DNA of 64,000 nucleotides from Hyperoodon ampullatus (taxonomy: Eukaryota > Chordata > Mammalia > Artiodactyla > Ziphiidae): contig OX457058.1 of assembly GCA_949752795.1 (NCBI GenBank), positions 36,954,587 through 37,018,586 on the forward strand. The letters run 5' to 3'. Below the pieces are notes generated by a model. The model had not been told where the DNA came from. It did not search any database and was given only the letters and a program-made list of their open reading frames with translations. Of this stretch, positions 1-11,600 are shown piece after piece (positions within the stretch are counted from its first letter, which is position 1; every line of letters starts with the position of its first letter). A program made the position numbers and the translations under genes.

Positions 1-1127
1 GGTGCCTGTGTCCTTTTGAAATGTCCCCATCATTCTTTGAGCACTTCTTGACTTTGTGGCACAAGATGTTTCTGGTTCAATTTGTACTTTTCCCTCCCTG
101 GGCTTGGAATTAGCTATTTCTCCAAGCATCCCTGGTTCCTTTTAATAAAGAATGGTATTTAGAAACCAAAATTTAGGCACTGGTTGTGCTCAGTGCCACA
201 GAATCATTTTTGTTTCAGGCCTTCTAAGCAGACAGAGCTAGGGTCTCATTTCTTTTTTAATGGCTGCATGGTATTCCATTGTATAGATAAATATAACTAT
301 GCTTAATCAATTCTCCATTAATAGACATTTACATTGTTTCCAGTTATTATAAAAAGTTCTGCCCCAAATAACCTCTTGTACATACGTCATTTTGCAAATG
401 TAGGCATGTTTTTGAAGATAAATTTCTAGAAATGTAATTGCTGGGTTAAGATTTTTGTGCAGTTGTGATTTTGATAGATATTTCAGTTGCCAGCCATAGG
501 GATTATTACCTTTTACACAACTACCAGCTTTTCTGCCCCAGTTCTTGAGACCCTTCCCTTGAGAGTCCCAGATACCATTCTCATTCATCTGTATTCTTCC
601 CTTGCTTACTCTTCTTACCATTTCTCGCCTTGATTATCCCAACAGCCTTCTGACATCTGTTTCTTTTTCCTTGCTCCCATTCCTCTGTAATTGCTATGCT
701 GGCTTAAATGCTTTTAAAAATTTCGTATTCTAAAATATTTTTATTTTTTCTCTGCACAGCCAAGGGGCTTAGAGCGACTCCCTTGAGATTCAGTACAGTT
801 CCCTCAGGCTGGCGTTAGAAGCCCTCACACTTACTTTAGGTGCTTAGGTTCTGAGAGGGACATAGAAGGATTCAGACACTGTCAAATTCATCGTGTGTTC
901 TCAAATGTATAATTTAAATCAAAGACAAAAGCAATTTAGTAATGTTTCCCTGTTTTGCAGAGATATTGCTTAGGCGAATCCTAGCATTTATTTGCCATTT
1001 TAGAATTGATTTGTTACTTATGCTTGTGTATGGGAGATTTGTTTTCTGACCTCATATCCTTGAGTTACCAACAAAGATTCATAGTAGATAGTTACCTATA
1101 GAAAGTGACATAATGTGATTTTTACAG
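1..1127 (+). other. IQGAP1: IQGAP1 intron (3' part of an internal intron)
   Basis: Non-coding DNA upstream of the first visible IQGAP1 exon. It ends in the acceptor 'tttttacag' at 1119-1127. Around 240-460 there is a degraded LINE-like remnant ('tggctgcatggtattccatt', then 'gaaatgtaattgctgggtta'), the kind of sequence left by old L1 3' regions on the minus strand. The rest shows nothing recognisable. Open frames here are short and unsupported. Confidence 0.8.
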
Positions 1128-1250
1128 GGTCTCCAAAAAGCCTAGGGAAATGAAAGGAAAGAAAAGCAAAAAGATTTCTCTAAAATACACGGCAGCAAGA
1201 CTACATGAAAAAGGAGTTCTTCTGGAAATTGAGGACCTGCAAGTGAATCA
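1128..1250 (+). CDS. IQGAP1: IQGAP1 coding exon, third from last
   Basis: Encodes part of the C-terminal (RasGAP_C) domain of the scaffold protein IQGAP1, which links Rac1/Cdc42, calmodulin, actin and E-cadherin at the cell cortex. The exon starts with the third base of a codon after an acceptor ending 'tttacag'. It then reads forty whole codons, beginning VSKKPREMKGKKSKKISLKY and ending LEIEDLQVN, and leaves 'CA' of a Gln codon before the donor 'gtgagt' at 1251. From memory of the 1657-residue human protein this is about residues 1544-1584. The lysine-rich start and the phase match human IQGAP1. IQGAP2 and IQGAP3 are alternatives, but the residues fit IQGAP1 best and the downstream neighbour CRTC3 agrees. 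Upstream exons lie outside the window. Confidence 0.95.
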
Positions 1251-2348
1251 GTGAGTATTTGCTTTTTAACTTTGTTTTATATATTGATTTTTTTATTTCT
1301 GCATTTGTCATATCTTTATCTTATTGACTTTATTTCTCTTATCTGGATAATCATTTTTATATTTTATGTGTGTTTATAATTGATTAATTAAAATAAGTAA
1401 TTAATTAATTATGTGCAGAATTTGGCCTAATACTCAGAGTTAATTTGCCTGTCATAGAAGGGATGTATTTCTTTTCCTTGTTTGTGGAACATTTGTCTCA
1501 GGACATCCTACTTTTCCTCTTTAAAGCAGGAAGCCATTCCTTCCATTTTTTTTTTCTGTGCCCAAACCAAGGATAAATAAAGAATAACAAGAAGAGGAGT
1601 ATACTTTATTCCACTTGAGGCATGAACCAGGGGCTTACCCTCATCTTCTTTTCTGGGAAGCACCAGCTTGCTTTACATGTGGTTGATGGACCTGACCTGA
1701 TTGACCATCCTCCCTCAGGTCCTGGCCCAGCTGCCATTAAGAAGCATTTTATTGAGTACCTGCTCAGTCAACCCTGTGATCTCAGGCAGCTGAGCTTTCT
1801 GTTACTGTGTCTGTTTAAATTTTTTTAATTTTGCTTAAAAAAACTTTTATATTTTTCTGATTCTAAAATAATATGTATTCACTGTTGAACTTTGAAAATG
1901 TGGTAAAGCATAAAGAAAAAGAAAAAGCATCTATAATCCAACAAGCCAAAGATAGCCACTGAAATCATTTTAGTATATTTTCTTCTGTGCCTCTATTCAC
2001 ATAAAGATTATCTATGATTACTTACTTACCTTCCTACTTTTTTTTAACATAAATTGGGATGATACTGTTTATAGTCATGTATCCAGCTTTTTCCTCATAA
2101 CATTGTGAGCATTTTTCACATAGTTTGAAAGTATCCTTTTTAATGACTACATAATATTCCATATTGTAGTTTTAATTTAGCCATTTACCTATTGTAGAAC
2201 ATTTTAAGTTGATTTTACTTTTTACATTATTACACGTGATAACACCTTTATATGTAAATCTTTGATTCTACCTCAGATTATTATTTTTTTTTTAATGATA
2301 GATGCCTAAAAATGTAATTTTTGGTCAGAGTATAAAAATATTTTTTTA

Positions 2349-2545
2349 GGGGGCTTCCCTGGTGGCACAGTGGTTGAGAGTCCGCCTGCCAATGCGGGGG
2401 ACACGGGTTCGTGCCCCGGTCCAGGAAGATCCCACGTGCCGTGGAGCGGCTGGGCCCATGAGCCATGGCCGCTGAGCCTGTGCTCCACAATGGGAGAGGC
2501 CACAGTAGTGAGAAGCCCGCGTACTGCACAAAAAAAATATATATA
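2349..2545 (+). mobile_element. CHR-1-type tRNA-derived SINE
   Basis: Starts 'gggcttccctggtggcacag' and carries the Pol III B-box region ('ggttcgtgcc'). It then has the CHR-1 body ('gagcggctgggcccatgag', 'gaagcccgcgtactgcac') and an A-rich tail. A SINE of this type is moved by the L1 machinery. The flanking 'tattttttta' could be a target-site duplication but is low complexity. Confidence 0.9.
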
Positions 2546-2555
2546 TATTTTTTTA

Positions 2556-3150
2556 TTGTAAAAAACACAAAACATAAAATTTACCATCTTAACTATTTTT
2601 TAAGTGTACAGTTCAGTAGTGTTAAGTATATTCACATTGTTGTGCAATCCAGAACCTTTTCATCTTACAAAACTGGAACTATACCCATTAAATAACAACT
2701 CCCCATTCCCCTTCCCCCCAGCCCCAGGCAACCAACATTCTCCTCTCTGTTTCTATGAATTTGACTCCCTAGGTGCCTCATATAAGTGGGATCATATAAT
2801 ACTTGTCTTTTTGTGTCTGGCTTCCTTCACTTAGCATGATGTCCTCAGGTTTCATGCATGTTGTGACCTGTGACAGATTTCCTTCCTTTTCAAGGCTGAA
2901 TAGTTTTCCACTGTGTACATGTACTACATTTTGCTTATTCATTCATCCATTGATGGACATTTGGGTTCCTTCCACTTTCTGCTATCATGAATAATGTTAC
3001 AATGAACATGGAAGTATAAGTACCTCTTTGAGACCCTGCTTTCAATTCTTTCTGATGTATACCCAGAAGTGGGATTGCTGGATCATATGATAATTCTATT
3101 TTTTAGTTTTTAGGAACTGCCATACTGTTTTCCATAGCAGTTGAAAAAAA
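2556..3150 (-). mobile_element. Old L1 fragment, 3' region
   Basis: Minus-strand remnant of an old mammalian L1 ('taagtgtacagttcagtag', 'gatggacatttgggttcc', 'agtgggattgctggatcata'). The same type recurs at 37820-38966 and 45649-48700, where its undisrupted order helps to date later insertions. It is diverged, with no open frame. Confidence 0.8.
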
Positions 3151-3349
3151 ATTTTAATTCATATATATTGCAAAGTATTTTCTAGCAGTATCTAAAATGT
3201 GTATAAAAGTGCTTACTTACCTCACTACTTCTTTGCCATCATTGAGTAATAAAACAGTTTTTGATATTTTTGAATTAATAGATAAAAAGGTAGCATTTTA
3301 AAATTTCACACTTTTTAAAATTCTGGTTGAGTTTTTTAGTGTGTGTTTA

Positions 3350-3843
3350 TTTTATTTATTTATTTATTTATTTTTGCGGTACGCGAGCCTATTAACCGTT
3401 GTGGCCTCTCCCGTTGCGGAGCACAGGCTCCGGATGCGCAGGCTCATGGCGCACGGGCCCAGCCGCTCCGCGGCATGTGGGATCCTCCCAGACGGGGGCA
3501 CGAACCCGTGTCCCCTGCATCGGCAGGCAGACTCTCAACCACTGCGCCACCAGGGAAGCCCTATTTGTTTTCTAATATTTATTTATTTTTGGCTGTGTGG
3601 GTCTTAGTTGCGGCACGCGGGATCTTTCGTTGCGGCGTGAGGGCTTGTCTCTAGTCGTGGCACGCGGGTTTTCTTTCCCTAGTTGTGACGCAGGGGCTCT
3701 AGACCGCGTGGGCTCTGTAGTTTGCGGCATGTGGGCTTGGTTGCCCTGCAGCATGTGGGATCTTAGTTCCCTGACCAGGGATTGAATCTGCTTCATTGGA
3801 AGGTGGATTCTTTACCACTGGACCACCAGGGAAGTCCCTGTGT
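3350..3843 (-). mobile_element. CHR SINE (older type) interrupted by a younger SINE
   Basis: The outer element body is at 3585-3838 ('ttggctgtgtgggtcttag' to 'ccaccagggaagtccct'). Its A-rich tail, on the left because it is minus strand, is split by the SINE at 3376-3561. The outer insertion is flanked by 'gtgtgtgttta' at 3339-3349 and 3844-3854, a plausible but simple-sequence duplication. Confidence 0.8.
3376..3561 (-). mobile_element. CHR-1 SINE nested in the tail of another SINE
   Basis: Minus-strand copy running from 'tgcggtacgcgagcc' (3' end) to 'gccaccagggaagcc' (5' end). It sits inside the A/T-rich tail of the older element at 3350-3843. Confidence 0.85.
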
Positions 3844-4609
3844 GTGTGTGTTTAAACAGGGCTTATTATCTATGTTTTCTCTGATCATTTTTTCAATTGG
3901 GAACCTTGGTCTTTTGGGGTTTTTTTTTAGTTGACCACTTTATGCCATTTTTCAAATCTGTTTTATAATTTATTATCTCCTCCCTTCTTTTTTGTCATTA
4001 TCTGCCACTACTGCTCAAGTGCCTACTGTTATTTGACTCTTCTTTTTAATTTGCTACCATGGGCTTAGGAAACAGATGACAAACCAAACCAGTTAAATAA
4101 AATTATTTATCACATAAAATAAACATCTTTATAAAGGGTCTCCTATTGAGTAAAATGCATGTGTTTTAGTACATGGATTTTGTAACCTCTTAATTAGCTT
4201 CTTAGTGGCCCTCTTGCATCCTTCATGGTTCTCAGCTCTGTTCACAATATATCAGTTTGCTCTGTAGTTGAGTTCTGGAAATCTGGGGTGACACACTTTG
4301 ATCACCTGGGGAACAACATACTCCCACCTTCTGGTGCATTAAAACTTCTGGGGATGTAAGGTGTCCAGAGTCAATGATACCCTAAATATTTTCAGTAATA
4401 GCAGTTTATATTTGGTGGTACTCAGTATGTTTGTATCTGTAGCACCTACTCCTTTCAGAAAACCTCCTCTCTTGGTTCTTTTCATTCTGACCATCCTCAC
4501 TCCACCCCCCCACCCCCCCACCTTTTGTTTACTTACCTCTTCCAGTCCTCAGACACGCATGGATTCAAACATGTATCTTTTCCTCCTCCTTCTAGCCCAA
4601 TTTCCTCTT

Positions 4610-4963
4610 TATTTTTTTTAAACATTTTACTTGCAGAACATAATTAGTTCTCTCTTATTTATTTATTTAATTTTGGGGGGGGAGGTGGAGGCTGCATTGG
4701 GTCTTTGTTGCGCGTGCGGGCTTTCTCTAGTTGTGGCGAGCAGGGCTACTTTTCATTGCGGTGCGCGGGCTTCTCATTGCAGTGGCTTCTCATTGCGGAG
4801 CACGGGCTCTAGGTGAGTGGGCTTCAGTAGTTGTGGCACGCAGGCTCAGTAGTTGTGGCGCACGGGCTTAGTTGCTCCGCGACACGTGGGATCTTCCCGG
4901 ACCAGGGCTCGAACCCATGTCCCCTGCAAGCGGATTCTTAACCACTGCACCACCAGGGAAGCC
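4610..4963 (-). mobile_element. CHR SINE with extra non-SINE DNA before its poly(A)
   Basis: The SINE body is 4657-4963 in reverse orientation. A 14-bp direct repeat 'cccaatttcctctt' lies at 4596-4609 and 4964-4977. On the left it does not touch the SINE tail. Between the repeat and the SINE's own A-rich tail (ttatttatttatttaa) lie ~45 bp of unrelated sequence with a second short T-run. This fits read-through of the SINE transcript into its old downstream flank, followed by retrotransposition. Confidence 0.7.
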
Positions 4964-5319
4964 CCCAATTTCCTCTTGATTCTCCTTTTATCATTAGGTT
5001 TCAGCAGTGGCCACATGGAAGGCCAACAGGATTTCTGACATCAACCCTTCAGAGGCCATTTGTGGCCTTCCTCAATGGTTCCTCTTCCAGTAGAAAGCAA
5101 GTGCTGCCAGGAGAGGCTGCCACCCTTCTCTCCAGATCCCAAAGCAGATGGTGCTTAGAGTAGCAATCCCAGGCTGCTTCACCTGCAGAAATACTTTGCA
5201 CCTTTATTTTGTATGCCTTTTCACTCTTGAAGACTTTATTCATCTCCTTTCTGCATTTCACAGAATATTTTTGCATGAGAACATGAAAATCATACCCTTA
5301 CGATGTTGTGTTTCAACAG

Positions 5320-5428
5320 GTTTAAAAATGTTATCTTTGAAATCAGTCCAACAGAAGAAGTTGGAGACTTTGAAGTGAAAGCCAAATTCATGGGAGTTCA
5401 GATGGAGACGTTTATGTTACATTATCAG
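5320..5428 (+). CDS. IQGAP1: IQGAP1 coding exon, second from last
   Basis: Continues the RasGAP_C domain. The first base G completes the Gln codon split by the upstream intron. Thirty-six codons follow, starting FKNVIFEISPTEEVGDFEVK and ending METFMLHYQ, and the exon stops on a codon boundary before donor 'gtgggt'. By remembered human numbering this is about residues 1585-1620. The acceptor is 'tgtttcaacag'. The frame is open throughout and no residue looks anomalous. The short overlapping open frame on the same strand (5148-5378) reads a different frame through intron and exon and is not coding. Confidence 0.96.
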
Positions 5429-5855
5429 GTGGGTTTGTACCAGGTAAAACCGAAAGCTCTGGGTGTGAGGTAGTTGTGTTCTTGTCAAGGTAGGAGAATG
5501 GATGAAAAGGAGACCCATGTGGGGAAAGCTGCCCAGAGTCAGCAGTGAGTGAGCTGAGGAGTTTTGTGTGTCTGATTTGGGCGGTACAGGTTGGAAAGCT
5601 TTTGCAGATGTGTAAATCTTCAGAAAGCATATCTGAAGTTTACACTTAAGGTCGCCACTAAATTGAGCTTATACCTTGGACTTGAACAAAATGCTTAGGT
5701 ACATATCTTGACAGTACAAAATTATAAACCTTCTCAGTAGCTTGAAATCTTATATCTATTTTTTCCCTCTCATTTTGGTTTGATATAGGGGCTTAAAGGT
5801 GTACTTCTGACAAGATGTGTGTAAATTGTATCTTTGTAAACTGAATCCCATTTTA

Positions 5856-6147
5856 TTTATTTATATATATTTTGAGGATTTTTTTTTTTAAGAGAAAACA
5901 ACTTTTTACTGGAATCTGACTTAATAAATAGGGATCACAGAACAAACAACAGTGTGAGCTATATCAGAATGAAAAAAGAAATGATGGACCTGGATTTCCA
6001 ATCTGAAACTATTATGCAATATAATATTTTTTTTCTTGCCATGCCACATGGCTTGTGGGATCTTAGTTCCCCAACCAGGGATCAAACCCAGGCCCTTGGC
6101 AGTTAAAGCACGGAGTCTTAAGCACTGGACCACCAGGCAATTCCCCC
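5856..6147 (-). mobile_element. Short CHR-type SINE with ~130 bp of carried flank
   Basis: The SINE part is 6031-6147, minus strand ('gatcttagttccccaacc', 'ctggaccaccaggcaattcc'). The direct repeat 'gaatcccatttta' is at 5843-5855 and 6148-6160, so the inserted unit is 292 bp. The left ~175 bp are not SINE. On the minus strand they read as the SINE, its A-run, ~130 bp of other DNA, then a second A-run next to the duplication. Confidence 0.7.
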
Positions 6148-7035
6148 GAATCCCATTTTAAATTCAAAAAGAATTCTGCAGTGAATCATTTTGTAACATA
6201 ACTATCCCTAATTTTTATTTTGAAATCTCTCTCTCTTTTTTTGCATTGAAAAATGTCAGGGCATCAGAAGGATTCCTAGGTAATGTCCAGCCTCTGTTAG
6301 TTTTATGAACACAGTGCTTCATCGTTGGTACCCACACAGGGCTGCTCTCCATGAAGCTGGGCAGGGGCCTTTCTCTGAACGTGCATTTGGGCTCTTGCAC
6401 ACATTGATCTCCCTTAAATGGGGGCTCTCCCTCCCCACCCCTTATACTTCCATCATTTAATGAGGACTTTCACGTTGTTACAACCCCTAAAGCTTGCCCC
6501 ACCAGCAAAGCCACAGTTTTTTTCTCCTTCACTTCCATAGCCTGTAGAGACAACCCCTGTTCACCACAGGCATTGACTTATTTTCCTCTTAACTTCCAAA
6601 CTGCAGACTCCTTAAGGACAGGTAGTATTTCTTTGTTTCCTTCTCAGTGACCAGTAGACCCTCAAAACACGTTAACTGTACAGATGTGAAATGATTTTGT
6701 GACGCACATAGCTAACTCAAGTCCTTACACAGAAAAGATCCTATTATTCCCTCAGTTTCACCAAGTTCACGTAGGCCGCCCAGTCTGCCTCAGGTAGTGT
6801 ATTCCTCCATGCACAAATTCATTAAGTGCAGAATGACTGCCAGGTGCAAGGTATTATGTGAGGTGCAGGTGATGCACCAGGGTCCTCGTCCTCATAGAGC
6901 TGCTAGGATTTTTCCGAAAGATGAATTGGTTGAACTTTTGGGATCCCTTCAAGCCCTTTGACTCTTGCTTTCTCATCACCACTCTTCCAAAGTTTAGGGG
7001 TGCGACCACTCAGATTTCCTCAATTTGTTCTGGAC

Positions 7036-7215
7036 AGTAGAGGGTAGTGGGGAAAGCAGAGGCTTTGCAGTCAGATCCAGATTCACCACATCCAGCTCTG
7101 TACTGAGCCTCAGAAGCCTCATCTTTAAATTTGAGATAATCATACCTGGTAGGATTTTTGACAGGACTTAAAAAGACACTATCTAACGTGCTTCCACATT
7201 GTGGAACACATAGTA
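7036..7215 (+). mobile_element. MIR SINE
   Basis: Diverged MIR in forward order: 'gcagaggctttgcagtcaga', a 'gagcctcagaagcctcatct' core, then 'acacatagtaaacacg'. This is an ancient SINE predating cetaceans. Confidence 0.7.
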
Positions 7216-7576
7216 AACACGTAAAAAACATTTAGTCCTCTCTTTCCCCTTGCGTTCAGGGTATAAAAGCTTTGTCATTTGAAATAGAAATTAAGACTCT
7301 AGTAGATAGTGTTGAGACATTACTGGCCTTATCTTGTTTTCAATTGTTAGTATATTTCATCATGGATTGAAATGCCATCACCTTATCCAGGTGACACATC
7401 ACTTAGACGAACTAGGCTGCAGGCAGGCAATTCCATAGTTGGGGACTTGTTTCTCACCCCAGTTCATACCTGGCACACAAGGCATGCCTCATTCCTTCTG
7501 GATCCCTCCCTACATTGTGTCCTTCCTTTTCTTGTTCCACAGACCTGATTAACTGTCAGAATGTTTTTTTGAACAG

Positions 7577-7690
7577 GACCTGCTGCAACTACAGTATGAA
7601 GGTGTCGCAGTCATGAAATTATTTGATAGAGCGAAGGTAAATGTCAACCTCCTGATCTTCCTTCTCAACAAAAAGTTCTACGGGAAGTAA
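7577..7690 (+). CDS. IQGAP1: IQGAP1 last coding exon with stop codon
   Basis: Begins on a codon boundary after acceptor 'gaacag'. It reads 37 codons, starting DLLQLQYEGVAVMKLFDRAK and ending LNKKFYGK, then TAA at 7688-7690. This matches the known C-terminus of IQGAP1 (residue 1657 in human). The RasGAP_C tail is the part reported to bind partners such as E-cadherin, beta-catenin and CLIP-170. The three visible exons together give an uninterrupted ~114-residue C-terminus, so this gene end is intact. Confidence 0.97.
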   Translation, partial: DLLQLQYEGVAVMKLFDRAKVNVNLLIFLLNKKFYGK

Positions 7691-9115
7691 TTGATCGTTT
7701 GCTGCCAGCCCAGAAGGATGAAGAAAGAAGTGCCTCTCGGCTACCTTTCTAGGGGTGCTCCTTTACTCATAGGAAGCAAACACCCAGCCCACACCATTGC
7801 CTCAATCTGATACACCCCCAGTGCCACGTGTTTAACCCCTCTTGCTCAATGGGACATTTTTTGCCCCTTGTTCATAGGGAAATTGTATTTCAGGCTTAGT
7901 CTGACCCTTCTTATTCCTGCATTTTCTTCTGTCCCTTAAGAAAGAGTGGGAACTCCCCTAAATCTCTCATGTTGTTACAGTCTTAGAGGTTGCATTACTA
8001 TATTGTAAGCTTTCGTGTTTGTTTCCATTAGCAATAGGGATGGTGGGATTTGAATTCTTGTTATTTAGAAGTGGAAGCCATTAGCACCAATAACATACAT
8101 ACATATAAGACACATAATTAAAATGTCAGGTTATCCATAGTTATTAGGTTGTCATTTAAAAGTAAAGTTCCTTATATTTCTGTTACATCAGTAGAATGGA
8201 AGGGTACGGGGAGTCATCGGTTCTCTTCCATTCTGTTTTCCTTTATGGGTGGGAGCTAAAAGAAGTCACTGTTCTATGTTCAAAGGAAGCATTTCTAGAA
8301 AGAGGGGGATATTGTTTTTAAGTTTCACATTAAATTTGGGCAGTTCTGTTAGTGTAACTCTCTCCTCAGTGGATGGGAGAGGCCCACTGATAAAATTAAG
8401 CTATTTAGGTAAATTCGGAATGGTCTGAGCGCCTGCTTATTTGTGTTGGTGCAGAGATTGACTAGATTCAGGCAGACAGTCCACTCTGTTCCTGTGGCAA
8501 AGGAATGGGTAAGCCCTAGCGTAGAATGTAATTGTTTTCAAAACTGTTTTATATCTTAAGAGTGTCTTATTAAAGTGTAGATTTATTTCTTAAAATGTGG
8601 GTAATAGGAATTTTAAAGATTTATATAATGCTTCAAAAGCCTTTAGAATACTGTAAGAAAAGGGTTTTTTTTAATTGGCTTATCTGTATATCTGAACTCT
8701 TAAAACTTTCTTATAGCTAAAACACTAGGATTTATCTGCAGGGTTGCAGAGAGATAATCTTGCCTTAAATAGACAGAAACAAAAACAAACAAAACCAGCC
8801 AACTGATGTTATACTTGATATTAAAATCTATTTTTCCCTATTTCTTTTTCTTTTCTTTTGCTGCCCACACTGTGCCTTTATTTCATGAACTCCAGTTTTT
8901 TAATTTAGTCACAAACAATCCAATTCTAAACATTGAACTTAAGAAGCTTTCATTCTTAGATTAAGTCATATGCTTTTAAAAAAATCTTTTTATTCAGGAA
9001 AATATATTGAAATCATGCTACTGAGCCTCTATTTTCTCTGATGTTTTGGTTCAGTATTCTTTTATCGTAAAACATAAACTAACATTTAAAAATTTACTGA
9101 TGTATATTTAAAGCC

Positions 9116-9121
9116 AATAAA
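9116..9121 (+). other. Possible proximal polyadenylation signal
   Basis: AATAAA in the context 'aaagccaataaactg', about 1.4 kb after the IQGAP1 stop. It would give a shorter mRNA. No strong GT-rich element follows closely, so it may be weak or unused. Confidence 0.35.
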
Positions 9122-9879
9122 CTGTTTCATTAATAACAAATCATGTGATGTGTCCCAATTACAAATGTAAGTGTTGGAAATGTGGTTTTCATGATAGACT
9201 GTTTACTCAGTCAGGTCCACGGGTGCAAATGTAATAGTTGTAGGAGTCTACACACTCCAGGCAGCCCACAGGCAGCTGAAGAGGTGAGGTGTGGAGTGCC
9301 ACGGAAGGAGTCTCCACTACCTTGACCTTGTTTTTTGTTGTATTTTGGAAGACAATTTTTTAGTAAATATTTTCCTCAGATTAAAAGAAGATATATAAGT
9401 AGCATTGTCTCAAAAACTGGGACCAACCAAACTGTCAACCCTTTTACCTTAAAAGATGGTTCTCATCCCAAATGCATGTCATGCCCCAAAGGCCACATTC
9501 CATGACAGACAATGAGCAAAGCTCACAACTCCTTTAACAAAATATGTTTCAGTTATTTGTAAGGATATAGTTCCCTTGACACAACTTCTAATGCAAAATA
9601 GCACAAAATACACTTCAAGAATTTTGATGGTAACTATGTAGAATTAAGCGTGTTACCAGCGTTGAGGATGCCCAGACGAGCTCAAGTCATGGCATTGAAA
9701 CCTTGTAGCTCTTACTAATTTTAATTTATTAGCTATAGCAGTCTCTGTCTCAACTCTCTCCTTCTTTGACGTTCTCTTCAACCAGCCGTCGTGACATTTA
9801 CCATGAATTTCCTCCCTCAAGAATTTGGACTGCCCATCAGATTGTTGCTGCACACAATTGCCTTTGTATCTTTGTATGA

Positions 9880-9885
9880 AATAAA
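9880..9885 (+). other. IQGAP1: IQGAP1 polyadenylation signal
   Basis: AATAAA in 'tatgaaataaaaggcc', followed within 15-35 bases by the G/T-rich 'ttgttcgtttttgtgtttct', the usual downstream element. The position agrees with the expected 3' UTR length. Confidence 0.8.
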
Positions 9886-10474
9886 AGGCCATTTGTTCGT
9901 TTTTGTGTTTCTTTTTCTCAGTGTCATTGTTAGCAGTTCCTGCAAAACAGTGTTAACTAGAGTGAGATTTAATAATTGAAAACCACAACAAAAACAACCC
10001 CTTCATAGTCTTTTTGAACGAACAAACACAGGTCAGCTATCTCAAAGCAATTTTTAACTCGTGAGTTTAGCCTTTTTAAATGTAAAATGCTTGAAGTAGC
10101 CTCCACATAAAAAGAACTGGGGCGGGGGGGTGGGGAGGTGGAGAACTAACATAATGTCACTTAGTTCTTTTTTTTTTAATCCAAAATTGTTTTTCATCAT
10201 TATTGGTGGGCACTTCAATGTCAGCTAATGGCTGGAAGTTTCAAATTACAGCAGCATTAAATGTTGTTTTATGACAGTAGCACCCTAGGTCATAGTGTGT
10301 CCCTCAGGGGACTTCTGTGTTACATACAAGTCACCAGAAAAGACTAGGGGAAGTTGGATATGGAAAAAGTAAACAGCAGCAAAAGGGAGGAAAAATGGTT
10401 TCCTTTTAAGTACGGCCCCGGGGGGCACCCTTACTTAACATACAAATTCATATGGAAGCATCCTGTTGAGTCTT

Positions 10475-10756
10475 TGTTTTGTTTTTTTTTTTTTTTTGGC
10501 TGCGTTGGGTCTTCGTTGCTACGCATGGGCTTTCTCTAGTTGCAGCGAGCAGGGGCTTCTCTTGTTGCGGAGCACGGGCTCCAGGTGCACGGGCTTCCAT
10601 AGTTGTGGCTCGAGGGCTGTAGAGTGCAGGCTCAGTAGTTGTGGTGCGTGGGCTTAGTTGCTCCACGGCATGTGGGATCTTCCCGGACCGGGGCACGAAC
10701 TCGTGTCCCCTGCATCGGCAGGCGGACTCTCAAACACTGCACCACCAAGGAAGCCC
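10475..10756 (-). mobile_element. CHR-2-type SINE
   Basis: Minus-strand copy: T-run, 'ggctgcgttgggtcttcg', then 'gttgctccacggcatgtggg', ending 'caccaaggaagccc'. I could not find convincing target-site duplications. Confidence 0.85.
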
Positions 10757-11600
10757 TAGACACGAGTTTTAAAGAGAAAAAAGATGTCAAGTTTCCAACT
10801 GACGAAGGGCTTTGTTCAGGTGCCTTTTAAAATAGGGGGTTCCATTGCAGTGTTCTACTGAGGAATTTCTCCTCATACACAGTGGGGTGCTATCTCAATT
10901 AATAATAATAACAAGTATTAAAAAATAAAATAGGGGGTTCCATTGGATACCTTTAAGAGTGAGGTAATTTTTACCTGGAAATTCACAATATGTTGGCAAT
11001 TACACACTATACAATTTAAACAAAAAATTTGGATGCCTAATTTAAAATGTGTGGAGGGGTGCAGTCTTCTCAGATTCTCTTCGGTTTACACAGGTTTACA
11101 TGGTGTCTGCAGCACTGCTGAGGCGCCCCAGCTCCTTTCTGTGAGGCCTCACGGTGGCCACTCTCTCCGAGCATCACCCCAGGTGCTATCCACCTTCCTC
11201 CTCTTATTTTCCTCTTGTCCTGGTCTCCTTACTTAACATCGTTATACTTGATAAGCAACTTCCTAACTCCCTCGATTTCTTTGCAGGACAATGTAGAGCA
11301 TATTGTTAACGTGTATTTCAGGTTTCAGTAACACACGTACTCGATGGCATCTCCCCATTTCGGAATGAGGAAACAGGCTCCGAAGGGGTAACTTCCAGAA
11401 GGGCCCACTGCCAGGAAAGCCCAGGTTCTTACCACGTCACTCTTCCTCAGAGGCCTGTGGGATCTCCAGCCACCCACACAAACCATCACCTCCAATTTTG
11501 CACTTATGTTTACTTTAGAATTATTTCGTTTCCCCCCTTGTTTCATATTGTCACTGATTTTCCAATATAGCCTGGCCATAATTTAAAAACACAACAGGAT

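Larger units (their letters stand above)
1251..5319 (+). other. IQGAP1: IQGAP1 intron
   Basis: Intron between two coding exons, from donor 'gtgagt' to acceptor 'gtttcaacag'. Besides the repeats listed separately, 1835-2330 is an old LINE-like remnant ('gactacataatattccata'). The stretches 1260-1830 and 3850-4590 show no recognisable element. No extra conserved exon is visible. Confidence 0.85.
5429..7576 (+). other. IQGAP1: Last IQGAP1 intron
   Basis: Runs from donor 'gtgggt' to acceptor 'ttttttgaacag'. It contains the SINE insertion at 5856-6147 and a MIR at about 7036-7215. The rest, including 6170-7030, appears unique. Confidence 0.85.
7691..9903 (+). other. IQGAP1: IQGAP1 3' UTR
   Basis: From the stop codon to the probable cleavage site after the AATAAA at 9880. 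At ~2.2 kb it is close to the human 3' UTR length as I recall it. No SINE or L1 insertion was noticed in it, in contrast to the neighbouring introns, which fits constraint on an expressed UTR. The sequence is AT-rich in the second half. The cleavage point is estimated, not seen. Confidence 0.8.
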
